Below, in pieces: positions 1 to 8,025 of a stretch of DNA of 64,000 nucleotides. The notes below the pieces were generated by a model. That model saw nothing but the letters and a program-made list of their open reading frames with translations, was not told where the DNA came from and made no database searches. Source of the stretch: Nocardioides sp. JS614 (GTDB taxonomy: Bacteria > Actinomycetota > Actinomycetes > Propionibacteriales > Nocardioidaceae); the NCBI RefSeq assembly GCF_000015265.1, contig NC_008699.1, positions 4,526,001 through 4,590,000 on the forward strand, given 5' to 3'. The stretch's first letter is position 1, and every line of letters begins with the position of its first letter. The position numbers were made by a program, and so were the translations under genes.

Positions 1-56
1 GTCTTCTTGCGTGCTTCCAGGTCCTTGACGCTCGCCACCGGGTGCCAGCTGGTCAC
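1..56 (-). CDS. N-terminal fragment of an unidentified protein (possibly Rieske-type), cut by window edge
   Basis: Only the first 18 codons lie in the window. A GTG at 54-56 follows a GGGAG ribosome-binding sequence with six bases of spacing and opens a frame that runs off the left edge. The peptide begins with a W-H-P-V-A pattern followed by a charged D-L-E-A-R-K-K stretch, which resembles the first strand of Rieske 2Fe-2S ferredoxins, but no iron-ligand motif is visible, so the family is a guess. It would be downstream of, and in the same direction as, the diiron protein gene. Confidence 0.4.
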   Translation of the reverse strand, partial: MTSWHPVASVKDLEARKK

Positions 57-126
57 CGACAGCTCCCTTCGATCATCGGGCCTCGTGCTGGGCCCCGTGT
101 TGTGGGCCTCGTGGTCCGGGCAGCCG

Positions 127-168
127 GTGCCGGGTGGTCGCCGCCGCGCTGCGACGTCCACCCGGCAC
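127..168 (-). terminator. hairpin after the diiron protein gene
   Basis: An 11-bp perfect stem (127-137 with 158-168) and a 20-base loop lie 19 bases beyond the stop codon of the minus-strand gene at 187. There is no T-run, as is common for high-GC actinobacterial terminators, so the role is inferred. Confidence 0.35.
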
Positions 169-186
169 CCGGTTCGGGTCAGTCGG

Positions 187-951
187 TCAGGCCGACCCGA
201 GCAGCTCGTCGACCATCACGACCTCGGACTCCTCGGCCCGGCGCGGGTCCAGGTCGGGGGCGACGTAGGTGTCGTAGAGCGCCCGCGTGTAGCTGAACCG
301 CATCTCGGCACCCCAGCGCACGTACTGCAGGCAGCGCTGCTGGAGCTCCGGGGTGTCCGCGCACTCGAGGACGATCTGGTACCCGCGCTCGCCGTGGACC
401 TCGTCGGAGGTGATGTGCAGGTCGAAGAACTCGATCTCGTCCTCGGTGAACCGGTAGGTCTCGCGCAGCGGCACGATCTGCTTCTTGTAGATCTGCGGCA
501 CCTGGGACTCCAGCCCGACCACCAGCGCTGCAGTGGCCACGGCGAAGTGCTCGCGCATCGAGGTCGCGTAGCACCACGCCTGCAGGCCCCGGGTCACGGC
601 GTTGGCGTTGTTGGGGTTCTCGATCGCCGCCCGGGTGGTGCCGCAGGCCTCACCGAATCGGATCAGCAGGTCGGTGTGTCGGATGTCGGCGAGCTCCTCC
701 TCGTACATGTTCTGGAGCAGGAAGTCCTTGGCGTCGGTGAAGTGGTCCGGGGTGTTGCCGTAGATGTAGCCCAGGTAGTCGGCGAACGGCCCGACGTAGT
801 GGTAGTGGTTCTCCGCCCAGCGGGCGAAGTGGTGACGCTGGAGCTTGCCGTCGGCCCAGGCCTGGCTGAAGGAGGCGTTCGAGGCCTCCCGGCCCTTGAT
901 GGCGTCCTGGAGTGCCACCCGGAACTCGTCGTGCGAGAGAAGTTCGGTCAT
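187..951 (-). CDS. CADD/PqqC-like diiron oxygenase-fold protein (iron-containing redox enzyme family)
   Basis: This 254-residue protein belongs to the heme-oxygenase-like diiron (HDO) group that contains PqqC, Chlamydia CADD and related oxidases. The ligand set can be read directly: E85 and H92, E148, then H179, D183 and H186. The spacings (7, about 31, 4, 3) match those of CADD. CADD homologues make p-aminobenzoate by sacrificing an internal tyrosine, whereas other HDO proteins oxidise amino-acid-like substrates; which applies here cannot be told. Tyrosines 50, 52, 59, 62 and 64 and lysines 156/157 lie near the ligand helices. The ATG start is used. It stands alone, with a possible Rieske gene downstream. 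Confidence 0.8.
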   Translation of the reverse strand: MTELLSHDEFRVALQDAIKGREASNASFSQAWADGKLQRHHFARWAENHYHYVGPFADYLGYIYGNTPDHFTDAKDFLLQNMYEEELADIRHTDLLIRFGEACGTTRAAIENPNNANAVTRGLQAWCYATSMREHFAVATAALVVGLESQVPQIYKKQIVPLRETYRFTEDEIEFFDLHITSDEVHGERGYQIVLECADTPELQQRCLQYVRWGAEMRFSYTRALYDTYVAPDLDPRRAEESEVVMVDELLGSA

Positions 952-1152
952 CTCGGCGTGCCTTTCTCAGTCCTGTCTCGGTCCCGGCGCCGGCGCTCGG
1001 GCCGGGGTGCCGGGGGACGGCTGGTGTGCGGGGAGTGCCACCGTAGGAAGACCGACCCCGACCAGGCCATGTACGTCGTGCACATGTTCCAGCCCGAATT
1101 TCGGGCTGCTTGGCCAGGGCGGCGGCGCCCGGCCGCTGGCACAGTCCGCGGG

Positions 1153-1893
1153 GTGACCCCGCCCTCTCCCGTCCTGCGGCCCAGCCGGATCCCGACCGCC
1201 GAGACCCTCACGCCGCGGACGCTGCGCGATCTCCTGGTGGTGGTGCTGGCCGTCACCAGCGGGGCGACCGACGCGATCGGCTTCCTCGCCCTGGGCAGCG
1301 CCTTCACCAGCGTGATGACCGGCAACCTGGTGCTCACCGGCATCGCGGTCGCCGACACCGACCTGACCGCGCTGGCCCTGACCCTGACGGCCATCGGCAG
1401 CTTCGTGCTCGGCGCCGCCCTCGGCGCCCGGACGGCCGGTACGGCGGCGTCCGGCGACCCGGTCTGGCCCCGCGCCGTGACCGTCGCGCTCACCGCCGAG
1501 CTGGCGCTGCTCACCGGCTTCGCCGCGGGGTGGTGGGCGCTGGGCAGCGAGCCGCCCGAGGTCGCCTTCCTGCCCCTGCTCGGGCTCAACGCCGCCGCCC
1601 TCGGGCTCCAGAGCAGCGCGATCCAGCGGTTCGGGGTGTCCGGCCTGTCGACGACGTACCTGACCGGCACCCTCACCGCCGTGGTGATCCGGCTGGTCTC
1701 CGGACGCCCGCTGCGCGAGGTGGCGCACTCGCTCTGGATCCTGCTCGGCCTGGTCGCCGGCGCCGCCACCGCGACCCTGCTCGTGGCCACGGCACCGGTC
1801 GCCGTTCCGGCGCTCCAGCTGGGGACCCTCGCCCTGGTGCTCGCCGTCGCCCGGCGGTCCGCCCGCCTGCGCCTGGTTGTCGACGCAGGCTGA
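1153..1893 (+). CDS. DUF1275 (YoaK) family membrane protein
   Basis: A 246-residue integral membrane protein with about six hydrophobic segments. The first contains the family pattern S-G-x-x-D-A-I-G-F-L-x-L-G-x-x-F-x-S followed by V-M-T-G-N-L-V, the signature of DUF1275/YoaK proteins. The function of this family is unknown; transport or stress roles are only suggested by membrane location. The GTG at 1153 gives the usual family length; an ATG at 1069 would add 28 non-conserved residues. A small hairpin (AGCCCGAA/TTCGGGCT, 1092-1108) lies upstream. The gene is divergent from the diiron protein gene. Confidence 0.75.
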   Translation: MTPPSPVLRPSRIPTAETLTPRTLRDLLVVVLAVTSGATDAIGFLALGSAFTSVMTGNLVLTGIAVADTDLTALALTLTAIGSFVLGAALGARTAGTAASGDPVWPRAVTVALTAELALLTGFAAGWWALGSEPPEVAFLPLLGLNAAALGLQSSAIQRFGVSGLSTTYLTGTLTAVVIRLVSGRPLREVAHSLWILLGLVAGAATATLLVATAPVAVPALQLGTLALVLAVARRSARLRLVVDAG

Positions 1894-2135
1894 CCGGAAA
1901 CCGGTCTACTCCAGTCGCGGGCTTTGACCGGAAACAGGTGCGCGCGAACGCCCGGTGCCCCTAACCTCTCGGACTGTTGAACCGTCGGTGACCCGAGACG
2001 CCGGCGGTTCACTCTATTTCGGGGCCCGATCTCCGCGCCGGCTCACGGCGCCGGCCCGGGCCGGGCGCGCACCGGTGGACCAGACCAGTGACGTCCGCGA
2101 CCATAACGCGGGATTGACCAGGGCGTTCTCCGGGT

Positions 2136-2918
2136 ATGGGGAGCGCGACTCCGGAGGAGACCCAGGCGTCCTCCTTCGACCTGCTGAACCGTTGGCTTGC
2201 TCATCACGAGCGGGAGCCCGGTCTGGCGGTGCTCGAAGACCTCGCCCGGGCCGCTCTTCTGGACCGCACCGATTCGTCCCGGCAGCCGGATCCTGCCGCG
2301 ACCCCGCCGCCTCCGGAGGGCGGCGGGGCCTCGGACGCGCGGGGCTCGACGGGCGCGGCCACGCCGGCCGCGCTCGTCACTCCCGGGACCGAGGGGCACC
2401 TGGTCGAGCTTCCCCTCGACAGCCCGGGTGACCCTGCTCCCGGTGACCCTGCTGCCGGTGAGCCTGCGGCCGGCGAGGTCCCGAGCATCGACCTCAGCGT
2501 CGAGCCGACCGCCCGCCGGGTGGCCGGGTTCTTGCTGTTCGCGGCCGCGGTGCTCACCGCGATCGAGGCGGCGGTGGCGTACGCCGACCCGGGCGCGGTC
2601 ACCCTCGGCTTCGCCGCGGTGCTGCTGCTCGCCACCGGGGTCGCCTGGCGGGCCTGGGCGCGCCACCCGAGCGCCACGGTGCTCGTGACCGGCAGCCGGC
2701 TGGAGGTCCTCCGCGACGGCGGGCGGCACGTCTTCGACCTCGCCGACCTCCGCTCCCCGGTCGACGTCATCGGCCTCCCGGGCGACCGGGGCTGGCGGGT
2801 GCTGTTCTACCGGCGCGGGATGGCGCCGTACGTCCTCGACGCCGGCATGGTCGACGCCGCGGAGTTCATGCGGGTGCTCCACGCCCGGCGCTCCGAGGTG
2901 CACTACCTGCCGCGCTGA
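2136..2918 (+). CDS. hypothetical membrane protein with two transmembrane segments
   Basis: I do not recognise this 260-residue protein. Residues 1-40 are mildly helical, 41-120 are low-complexity proline/alanine/glycine linker with a G-D-P-A / G-E-P-A tandem pattern, and two hydrophobic helices follow (about 129-146 and 150-170). The C-terminal 85 residues read as short beta strands, like the PH-type cytoplasmic domains of other actinobacterial two-TM proteins. The last 53 bases overlap the 3' end of the convergent GNAT gene, so both C-termini are read from the same DNA. Confidence 0.7.
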   Translation: MGSATPEETQASSFDLLNRWLAHHEREPGLAVLEDLARAALLDRTDSSRQPDPAATPPPPEGGGASDARGSTGAATPAALVTPGTEGHLVELPLDSPGDPAPGDPAAGEPAAGEVPSIDLSVEPTARRVAGFLLFAAAVLTAIEAAVAYADPGAVTLGFAAVLLLATGVAWRAWARHPSATVLVTGSRLEVLRDGGRHVFDLADLRSPVDVIGLPGDRGWRVLFYRRGMAPYVLDAGMVDAAEFMRVLHARRSEVHYLPR

Positions 2919-3483
2919 CCGGGCTGCCGGCCGGGTTGTCGGCCGGGCGGCCGGCCGCGATCCAGTAGCGGCGCTTGCCACGGCGGCTGTCCTCGTAGAC
3001 CCCGCCGGCCCGCTCGATGACGGCCCGGGAGCCGGCGTTGTCCTCATCCACGGTGAGCAGCACCCGGTCCAGGCCGAGCGCCGCGGCCCGGTCGAGCGCC
3101 AGCACCAGGGCCCTCGAGGCGTGCCCCTGGCGACGGCGGGAGGGGCGTACGGAGTAGCCGATGTGGCCGCCCTCCTCGAGCAGCCAGGGGGTGAGGGTGT
3201 GCCGGAGTGCCAGGTAGCCGACGAACTCCGGCCCACCGGCCCCCGGCTCGGTGATCCAGAGATAGGTGCAGTGCACCCTGCCCTCGGGCAGCTCGGTGGC
3301 CGGGTCGCGCTGGGCGAGCAGGTGGGCGACGACCTCGCCGCAGCCGGCGACCGTGACGTCGACGTGGTCGAGGTCCCAGAGCCCCGACCCGTGCGGCTGC
3401 TCCTCGCCGGCGTCGGCGTACTCGGCCATCGCCGCCGCCCAGGAGGGCTGGAACCGCACGTCGGGGACGGAGAGGTCGGTCAC
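2866..3483 (-). CDS. GNAT family N-acetyltransferase
   Basis: A 205-residue acetyltransferase of the GNAT fold. The acetyl-CoA pyrophosphate-binding motif A is visible as V-R-P-S-R-R-R-Q-G-H-A-S-R-A-L, preceded by the I-G-Y-S beta strand and followed by the L-T-V-D-E-D-N-x-x-S motif B region and an R-x-G/A-G-x-x-Y-E-D ending. The substrate is unknown. The C-terminal 30 residues (Ala/Gly/Ser-rich) are poorly conserved in character and come from the stretch overlapping the opposing gene. Its start lies 41 bp from the divergent thioesterase gene, so the two share a short promoter region. Confidence 0.85.
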   Translation of the reverse strand: MTDLSVPDVRFQPSWAAAMAEYADAGEEQPHGSGLWDLDHVDVTVAGCGEVVAHLLAQRDPATELPEGRVHCTYLWITEPGAGGPEFVGYLALRHTLTPWLLEEGGHIGYSVRPSRRRQGHASRALVLALDRAAALGLDRVLLTVDEDNAGSRAVIERAGGVYEDSRRGKRRYWIAAGRPADNPAGSPVSAAGSAPRSAGRGAPA

Positions 3484-3524
3484 GAACCCATTCCACCAAA
3501 TGCAACCCGTTCTAGGATCCGGGC

Positions 3525-4214
3525 GTGCCCGGATACGTGCAGGACAACATCACCGCCGAGGAGCTCGAGCGCCAGAAGGCGCTCTACGGTCCTTTCACCC
3601 AGGCCGTGCGCGAGCTGGTGGACGCCACCATCCGCACCGAGGTCGACGACGACGAGATCCGGGCGGTCCGGGCCGAGGTCGAGGCGCTGACGGCGCGGCT
3701 GCGGGCCCGGCAGCTCGACGGGCCCTACGGCGTGCGCTTCGGGGCGACCGGCCGGGGGCGGCCGTGGGGGAACTCGGTGGTCGGGCTGCGCAACGCGATC
3801 GCCCCGCCGCTGGTGATCGACCACGACGACACCGGCCGGGCCTGGTCGGACTTCCACCTGGGGGCGGCGTACGAGGGGCCGCCCGGGCTGGTGCACGGCG
3901 GGGTGTCCGCGCTGATCCTGGACCAGATGCTCGGCGAGGCGGCCGGCGCCGGCGGCAAGCCGGGGATGACCGGCACGCTCACCCTGCGCTACCGGCGCGG
4001 GACACCGCTGGGCGACCTGCGCGCCGAGGCGTGGATCGAGCGCAGCGAGGGGATCAAGACCTGGGCCCGGGGCCACCTGCGCGACGCTGAGGGCGTCACC
4101 GTCGAGGCGGAGGGGCTGTTCATCCTGCCGCGCTGGGCCCGCGAGGCGATCGCCGCCCACCGGGCCGCCGGTGGGGACGGGCCCGCCACGCCGACCCCGA
4201 GCTACTTCGAGTAG
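3525..4214 (+). CDS. PaaI-like hotdog-fold thioesterase
   Basis: A 229-residue protein whose C-terminal two-thirds form a hotdog domain. The motif G-L-V-H-G-G-V-S-A-L-I-L-D-Q-M-L-G (about residues 125-142) is the conserved substrate-binding helix of PaaI/4HBT thioesterases, which hydrolyse acyl-CoA esters. The N-terminal 60 residues are a charged helix not always present in the family. The start is GTG at 3525, as judged from the frame and the divergent neighbour. It converges on ndh, with a 90-bp palindromic element filling the gap. Confidence 0.85.
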   Translation: MPGYVQDNITAEELERQKALYGPFTQAVRELVDATIRTEVDDDEIRAVRAEVEALTARLRARQLDGPYGVRFGATGRGRPWGNSVVGLRNAIAPPLVIDHDDTGRAWSDFHLGAAYEGPPGLVHGGVSALILDQMLGEAAGAGGKPGMTGTLTLRYRRGTPLGDLRAEAWIERSEGIKTWARGHLRDAEGVTVEAEGLFILPRWAREAIAAHRAAGGDGPATPTPSYFE

Positions 4215-4234
4215 GGGTCGGCCGGACTGCTTCC

Positions 4235-4324
4235 GAGTTTCATCGGCCGGCCGACAGAGTTCGTGCCTGGACGACAAAGCTTCATCGTCCAGGCACGAGT
4301 TTCATCGGCCGGCCGATGAAACTC
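4235..4324. repeat. 90-bp palindromic element, family 1, copy 1
   Basis: The element has a central hairpin of 13 bp (4262-4274 with 4285-4297, ten-base loop) and ends in a perfect palindrome of 28 bp centred on ATCGGCCGGCCGAT (4297-4324), whose left half is also present near 4235-4254. The same 90 bp recurs at 57284-57373. Both copies lie between the stop codons of convergent genes, here 20 bp from each, which suggests a two-way terminator. Confidence 0.85.
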
Positions 4325-4344
4325 GCAGCCCGCCGACGGCCCGG

Positions 4345-5850
4345 TCAGCCGGCGCGGTCGCCGGTCCTCACGCCCCGTTCGCCGGCATCGGTGAGCCGCG
4401 CCTCCTCGAGGGCCTGCGCCTCGAGCTCGGCCCGGCGCGTGGTCTCGAGCAGCTCCCGGGTGGCGTCGTACGCCCCGGGGTCGGAGACCAGGTCGGCGGC
4501 GCCGTGCTCGAGCCGGCCGAGCGCGCTGCGCGCGAAGATCTGCTGCTCGGTGGTCGTCCGCTCGGCCCGGCCGCGGCCGACGAACGAGACCGCCCAGTGC
4601 AGCAGCGCCGTGACCCGGCTCTTGAAGCCGGTGATGTACACCAGGTGCAGGCCCAGCCACATCAGCCAGGCGAGCACCCCGGTGACCCGGACCCGGCCGA
4701 TCATCGCGACCGCGCGGAACCGGCTGATGATCGCCATCGAACCCTTGTCGAAGTACTTGAACGGCCCCTGCGAGGGCTTGGACCGCAGCCGCCGCTCGAT
4801 CTCCTCGGCGGCGTACCTCGCTCCCTGGATCGCGACCTGCGCGACGCCGGGGAGGTTGTCCAGGGCGATCATGTCGCCGACCACGAACACCTCGGGGTGC
4901 CCGGGCAGGGTCAGGTCGGGGTTGACGGCGATCCGGCCGGCCCGGTCGAGGGGCGCGCCGGTCTGCTCGGAGAGGGTGCGGCCCAGCGGGCTGGCCTGGA
5001 CCCCCGCGGCCCAGATCTTGGTGACGGTGTCGACCCGCTCGACCCGGCCGTCCTTGAACTTCATCTCGATGCCGCGCTCGTCGACGTCGGTCACCATCGC
5101 GCCGAGCACCACCTCGACGCCGAGCTTCTCCAGCTCGGTCTTGGTCTTCGCCCCGAGCTTCGCCCCGAACGGCGGCAGCACCTGCGGGGCGGCGTCGACG
5201 AGGATCACCCGGGCGGTGCGGGTGTTGATGTGGTGGAAGTCCTTGCGCAGGGTGCGGTGCGCGAGCTCGGCGATCTGCCCGGCCATCTCCACGCCCGTCG
5301 GGCCGGCGCCGACCACCACGAACGTGAGCAGGTGGTCGATGTGGTCGCCGCGCGCGGCCCCGAGCTCGGCCAGCTCGAAGGCGCCGAAGATCCGGCCGCG
5401 CAGCTCGAGCGCGTCGTCGATGCTCTTCATCCCGGGCGCGTACTCGGCGAACTGGTCGTTGCCGAAGTAGGACTGGCCGGCGCCCGCGGCCACGATCAGG
5501 GAGTCGTACGGCGTCACCGTCGGACGGCCCAGGACCTGGGAGGTGACGGTCCGCGCGGCGAGGTCGATCCCGCTGACCTCGCCCAGCAGCACGGTGACGT
5601 TCCGCTGACTGCTGAGGACCTCGCGGGTGGGCGGCGCGATCTCGCCCTGGCTGAGGATCCCGGTCGCGACCTGGTAGAGCAGCGGCTGGAACAGGTGGTG
5701 CGTGGTCTTCGCGACCATCGTCACGTCCACGTCGACCCGGCGCAGTGCCTTGGTCCCGAACAGCCCTCCGAACCCGGATCCGATGACGACCACCCGGTGC
5801 CGGTGCTGCGCCGCCGCGGCTTCGACCGGCCGGGCCTCGGTGCCTGCCAT
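4345..5850 (-). CDS. ndh: type II NADH dehydrogenase (NDH-2)
   Basis: A 501-residue FAD-dependent NADH:quinone oxidoreductase that feeds electrons to menaquinone without pumping protons. The FAD-binding G-S-G-F-G-G motif is at residues 24-29 and the NADH-binding V-V-G-A-G-P-T-G-V-E-M-A motif near 178-190. The A-A-G-V-Q-A-S and V-F-V-V-G-D-M FAD-contact motifs follow. The quinone-side strand A-V-A-M-I-G-R-x-x-x-x-G and hydrophobic membrane-anchor helices lie near residues 390-430. A charged C-terminal tail of about 60 residues is typical of actinobacterial NDH-2. It is a single-gene unit with a 265-bp divergent region upstream. Confidence 0.93.
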   Translation of the reverse strand: MAGTEARPVEAAAAQHRHRVVVIGSGFGGLFGTKALRRVDVDVTMVAKTTHHLFQPLLYQVATGILSQGEIAPPTREVLSSQRNVTVLLGEVSGIDLAARTVTSQVLGRPTVTPYDSLIVAAGAGQSYFGNDQFAEYAPGMKSIDDALELRGRIFGAFELAELGAARGDHIDHLLTFVVVGAGPTGVEMAGQIAELAHRTLRKDFHHINTRTARVILVDAAPQVLPPFGAKLGAKTKTELEKLGVEVVLGAMVTDVDERGIEMKFKDGRVERVDTVTKIWAAGVQASPLGRTLSEQTGAPLDRAGRIAVNPDLTLPGHPEVFVVGDMIALDNLPGVAQVAIQGARYAAEEIERRLRSKPSQGPFKYFDKGSMAIISRFRAVAMIGRVRVTGVLAWLMWLGLHLVYITGFKSRVTALLHWAVSFVGRGRAERTTTEQQIFARSALGRLEHGAADLVSDPGAYDATRELLETTRRAELEAQALEEARLTDAGERGVRTGDRAG

Positions 5851-6115
5851 GGCTGCCCTCTCGTCGGGGACTCGGGTGCTATGGACTCAACGCTCCCCCG
5901 TACCCGCATTCTTCCGGCACAGCCGCGTCCGGTGCGATCGGCGAGAGTATCGTCGGTCACAATGATCTTCGGCGCACGATGGCGTTGCGTGTGGCCGTCT
6001 GGACCGCCGATTACCTCGTGGGCCGACGAGGTTTCGCTTGGAAATCGGACGGGTACACGAGCGGGCAATGGCATCGTCGCCAGCCGCCATCCGCCACCCG
6101 TTGTGGAGACCAACC

Positions 6116-7063
6116 GTGCCACTGAACAGGCCAGCCCTGTCCCTGGGCTCGGGTCCCCGCGGCGTCCAGGACGCACGCCGCTGGGTGGTCGGCACCTGTC
6201 ACGACATCGGGCGCAGCGAGCTCGAGGAGTGCGCCGAGCTCGGCGTCTCCGAGCTGGTCACCAACTCCCTGCTGCACGCCCAGCCTCCGCTGTCGGTGCG
6301 GGTGCGCGGCACCTGGGAGCACCCGCGGGTCGAGGTCCGCGACGGGTCGACCGACGTACCCCTCATGCCGAGCCCCGACCCGCAGGACGATGACGACCTG
6401 TTGCTCACCTTCGGCCGCGGCCTGAGCATCGTCGCCCGGTGCTCGACGGCCTGGGGGGTCGAGGTCGAGGAGGACGGCAAGGTCGTGTGGTTCGTCCCGA
6501 GCACGCATCCGGGTGACCTGGTCGAGGGCGTGGTGACCGGCGTCGTGGCACCGGCCCACCCGGAGCCCGTGCCCGACGAGCTGCGGATCGAGCTCCGCGG
6601 CGTGCCGCTGCGCACGTTCGTGGAGTTCCAGCGGCACTACCGCGAGCTGCGCCGCGAGGTGCGCCTGCTCGCACTGGCCCACGAGCACGAGTACCCGCTC
6701 GCCAAGGACCTCTCCGACCTGTTCGGCTCGCTCGAGCGGGACCTGCGCGAGGGGATCGGTGCCGACCAGATCGACCGGGCGCTCGAGTCCGGGGACGCCG
6801 CCACCGACCTGCACGTGGCCATGCCCCGCGAGACCGCCGCGACCATCGGCCGCTTCATCGAGCTGCTCGACCTGGCCGACGCGTTCTGCCGGGAGGAGCG
6901 GTTGCTCTCGCTGGCCCGCACCCCCGAGCAGCAGCGCTTCCAGCGCTGGTTCCTCACCGAGTTCGTGCGTCAGGCGGCCGGCGAGCCGCCGCTCCCCTGT
7001 CCGCAAGCGATGGCCTCCGACGAGGCGAGCTCGGGAGCGACCGCACCGACCCACCGTCGCTGA
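6116..7063 (+). CDS. RsbW-like ATP-binding protein with an extra C-terminal helical domain
   Basis: The N-terminal half (about residues 20-140) is a GHKL ATPase of the anti-sigma-factor type: N-box E-L-V-T-N-S-L-L-H-A, V-E-V-R-D-G-S for the G1 box and G-R-G-L-S-I-V for G2. Such domains in actinobacteria act as free kinases or regulators in stress and developmental signalling. The C-terminal 170 residues are helical and charged and match no domain I know; no phosphatase or STAS gene adjoins. The GTG at 6116 is preferred because GGAG precedes it by seven bases; an ATG at 6068 and a TTG at 6038 are in frame. Confidence 0.75.
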   Translation: MPLNRPALSLGSGPRGVQDARRWVVGTCHDIGRSELEECAELGVSELVTNSLLHAQPPLSVRVRGTWEHPRVEVRDGSTDVPLMPSPDPQDDDDLLLTFGRGLSIVARCSTAWGVEVEEDGKVVWFVPSTHPGDLVEGVVTGVVAPAHPEPVPDELRIELRGVPLRTFVEFQRHYRELRREVRLLALAHEHEYPLAKDLSDLFGSLERDLREGIGADQIDRALESGDAATDLHVAMPRETAATIGRFIELLDLADAFCREERLLSLARTPEQQRFQRWFLTEFVRQAAGEPPLPCPQAMASDEASSGATAPTHRR

Positions 7064-7105
7064 GGAGTACGCCGGAGCCTGGGCCGCAGCCGTGCCGCAG
7101 GTGGC

Positions 7106-7459
7106 TCAGGCGTACCCGAGGTCGTGCAGCCGGTCGTCGTCGATCCCGAAGTGGTGGGCGATCTCGTGCACCACCGTGATCCGCACCTCGTCGACCAGCT
7201 GCTCCTCGGTGTCGCACATGTCGAGCAGCGGACCCCGGAAGATCAGGATCCGGTCCGGCAGCTCCATCATCGGGTTGCCCCACCGCTCGGTCAGCGCGAT
7301 CCCGTCGTAGAGCCCGAGCAGGTCCGGATCGTCCGGCGGCGCCTCGGCCTCGACCAGCACGACCACGTTGCGGACCAGCGCGGCGATCTCGTCGGGGATC
7401 TCGTCGAGGGCGCGGTCGACCAGCGCGTCGAACTCCTCGGGCGCCATCTCGATCGGCAT
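7106..7459 (-). CDS. metallopeptidase family protein (zincin, DUF1025-like)
   Basis: A 117-residue cytoplasmic minimal zincin. The zinc motif H-E-I-A-H-H-F-G-I-D-D-D-R-L is at the C-terminal end, giving the two histidines and catalytic glutamate, with a downstream acidic ligand region. The N-terminus M-A-P-E-E-F-D-A-L-V and the R-I-L-I-F-R-G-P-L strand are conserved in these small actinobacterial proteins, whose substrates are unknown. The ATG at 7459 is chosen; a longer reading would start inside the 74-bp repeat. Confidence 0.85.
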   Translation of the reverse strand: MPIEMAPEEFDALVDRALDEIPDEIAALVRNVVVLVEAEAPPDDPDLLGLYDGIALTERWGNPMMELPDRILIFRGPLLDMCDTEEQLVDEVRITVVHEIAHHFGIDDDRLHDLGYA

Positions 7460-7483
7460 GGGGTCATTGTCCCCCGCCACTCG

Positions 7484-7557
7484 CTGTAACGCCGTGTTAC
7501 CCCTGCTACCCACCCTGCTGCATCAGGGTCGGAGGAAAGGGTAACCGGGCGTTACAG
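7484..7557. repeat. 74-bp palindromic element, family 2, copy 1
   Basis: The ends CTGTAACGCC and GGCGTTACAG are inverted, extended by GTGTTACCC on the left and GGGTAACC on the right. An internal ACCCTG/CAGGGT hairpin surrounds CTGCAT. Exactly 74 bp, like the three other copies at 20319, 42611 and 46413. This is the only copy not between convergent genes: it lies between the zincin start and the tRNA-Asp 3' end. Confidence 0.85.
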
Positions 7558-7585
7558 CAGACGCGCGCGGGCCCGGAATGACGAG

Positions 7586-7611
7586 CGCCCCGGATCTCGC
7601 GATCCGGGGCG
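7586..7611 (-). terminator. terminator after tRNA-Asp
   Basis: A perfect 11-bp stem (7586-7596 with 7601-7611) with a TCGC loop lies six bases beyond the 3' end of tRNA-Asp. The position and compact form fit an intrinsic terminator for the tRNA. Confidence 0.65.
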
Positions 7612-7617
7612 TCTGTG

Positions 7618-7694
7618 TGGCGACCCCGACGGGACTCGAACCCGCGGCCTCCGCCGTGACAGGGCGGCGCGCTAACCAACTGCGCTACGGGGCC
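7618..7694 (-). tRNA. tRNA-Asp (GTC)
   Basis: Read on the minus strand, the acceptor stem GGCCCCG pairs with CGGGGTC, the anticodon loop is CTGTCAC (anticodon GTC) on a CCGCC/GGCGG-type stem, and the T-arm contains GGTTCGAGTCC. Discriminator G is followed by an encoded CCA (7618-7620). Confidence 0.93.
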
Positions 7695-7811
7695 AGGTTG
7701 TTGCTTGGGTGGTGCTGATCATGCTGTCTGCGCCTCGTTGCCGAAGCGCAGGGAACTCTAACCTACACACCGCACCTGCTCCCAATCGAGGCGGAGCGGG
7801 GGCGAGGATCG

Positions 7812-7884
7812 CACCCCCAACGGGATTCGAACCCGTGCTACCGCCGTGAAAGGGCGGGGTCCTGGGCCGCTAGACGATGGGGGC
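7812..7884 (-). tRNA. tRNA-Glu (TTC)
   Basis: Minus strand; acceptor GCCCCCA pairs with TGGGGGT with a terminal G-U pair, as in other actinobacterial tRNA-Glu. The anticodon loop CTTTCAC gives anticodon TTC, and the T-loop reads GGTTCGAATCC. CCA is not encoded. It is probably co-transcribed with tRNA-Asp, 117 bp downstream. Confidence 0.93.
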
Positions 7885-8025
7885 CGGACACGCTCTGCGA
7901 AAGCATAGGGCGCCTGCGGACGCCGCACGAATCCGACCGACCCGGCGAGAGCGGACCCGACCGGGATCGGCGCGGGCCCGCGGTTTTCGCCGGCCGACGG
8001 CGCTCCTGTAGGGTGTCCGTCGCTT

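Noticed and set aside
4345..5850. Ferredoxin reductase or sulfide:quinone reductase instead of NDH-2
   Set aside because: The two-dinucleotide motif order, FAD-contact motifs and C-terminal membrane helices fit NDH-2, and no catalytic cysteine pair is present.
7484..7557. The 74-bp element as a tRNA or riboswitch
   Set aside because: Length suits a tRNA, but there is no T-loop or anticodon arm, and copies lie after genes instead of before them.
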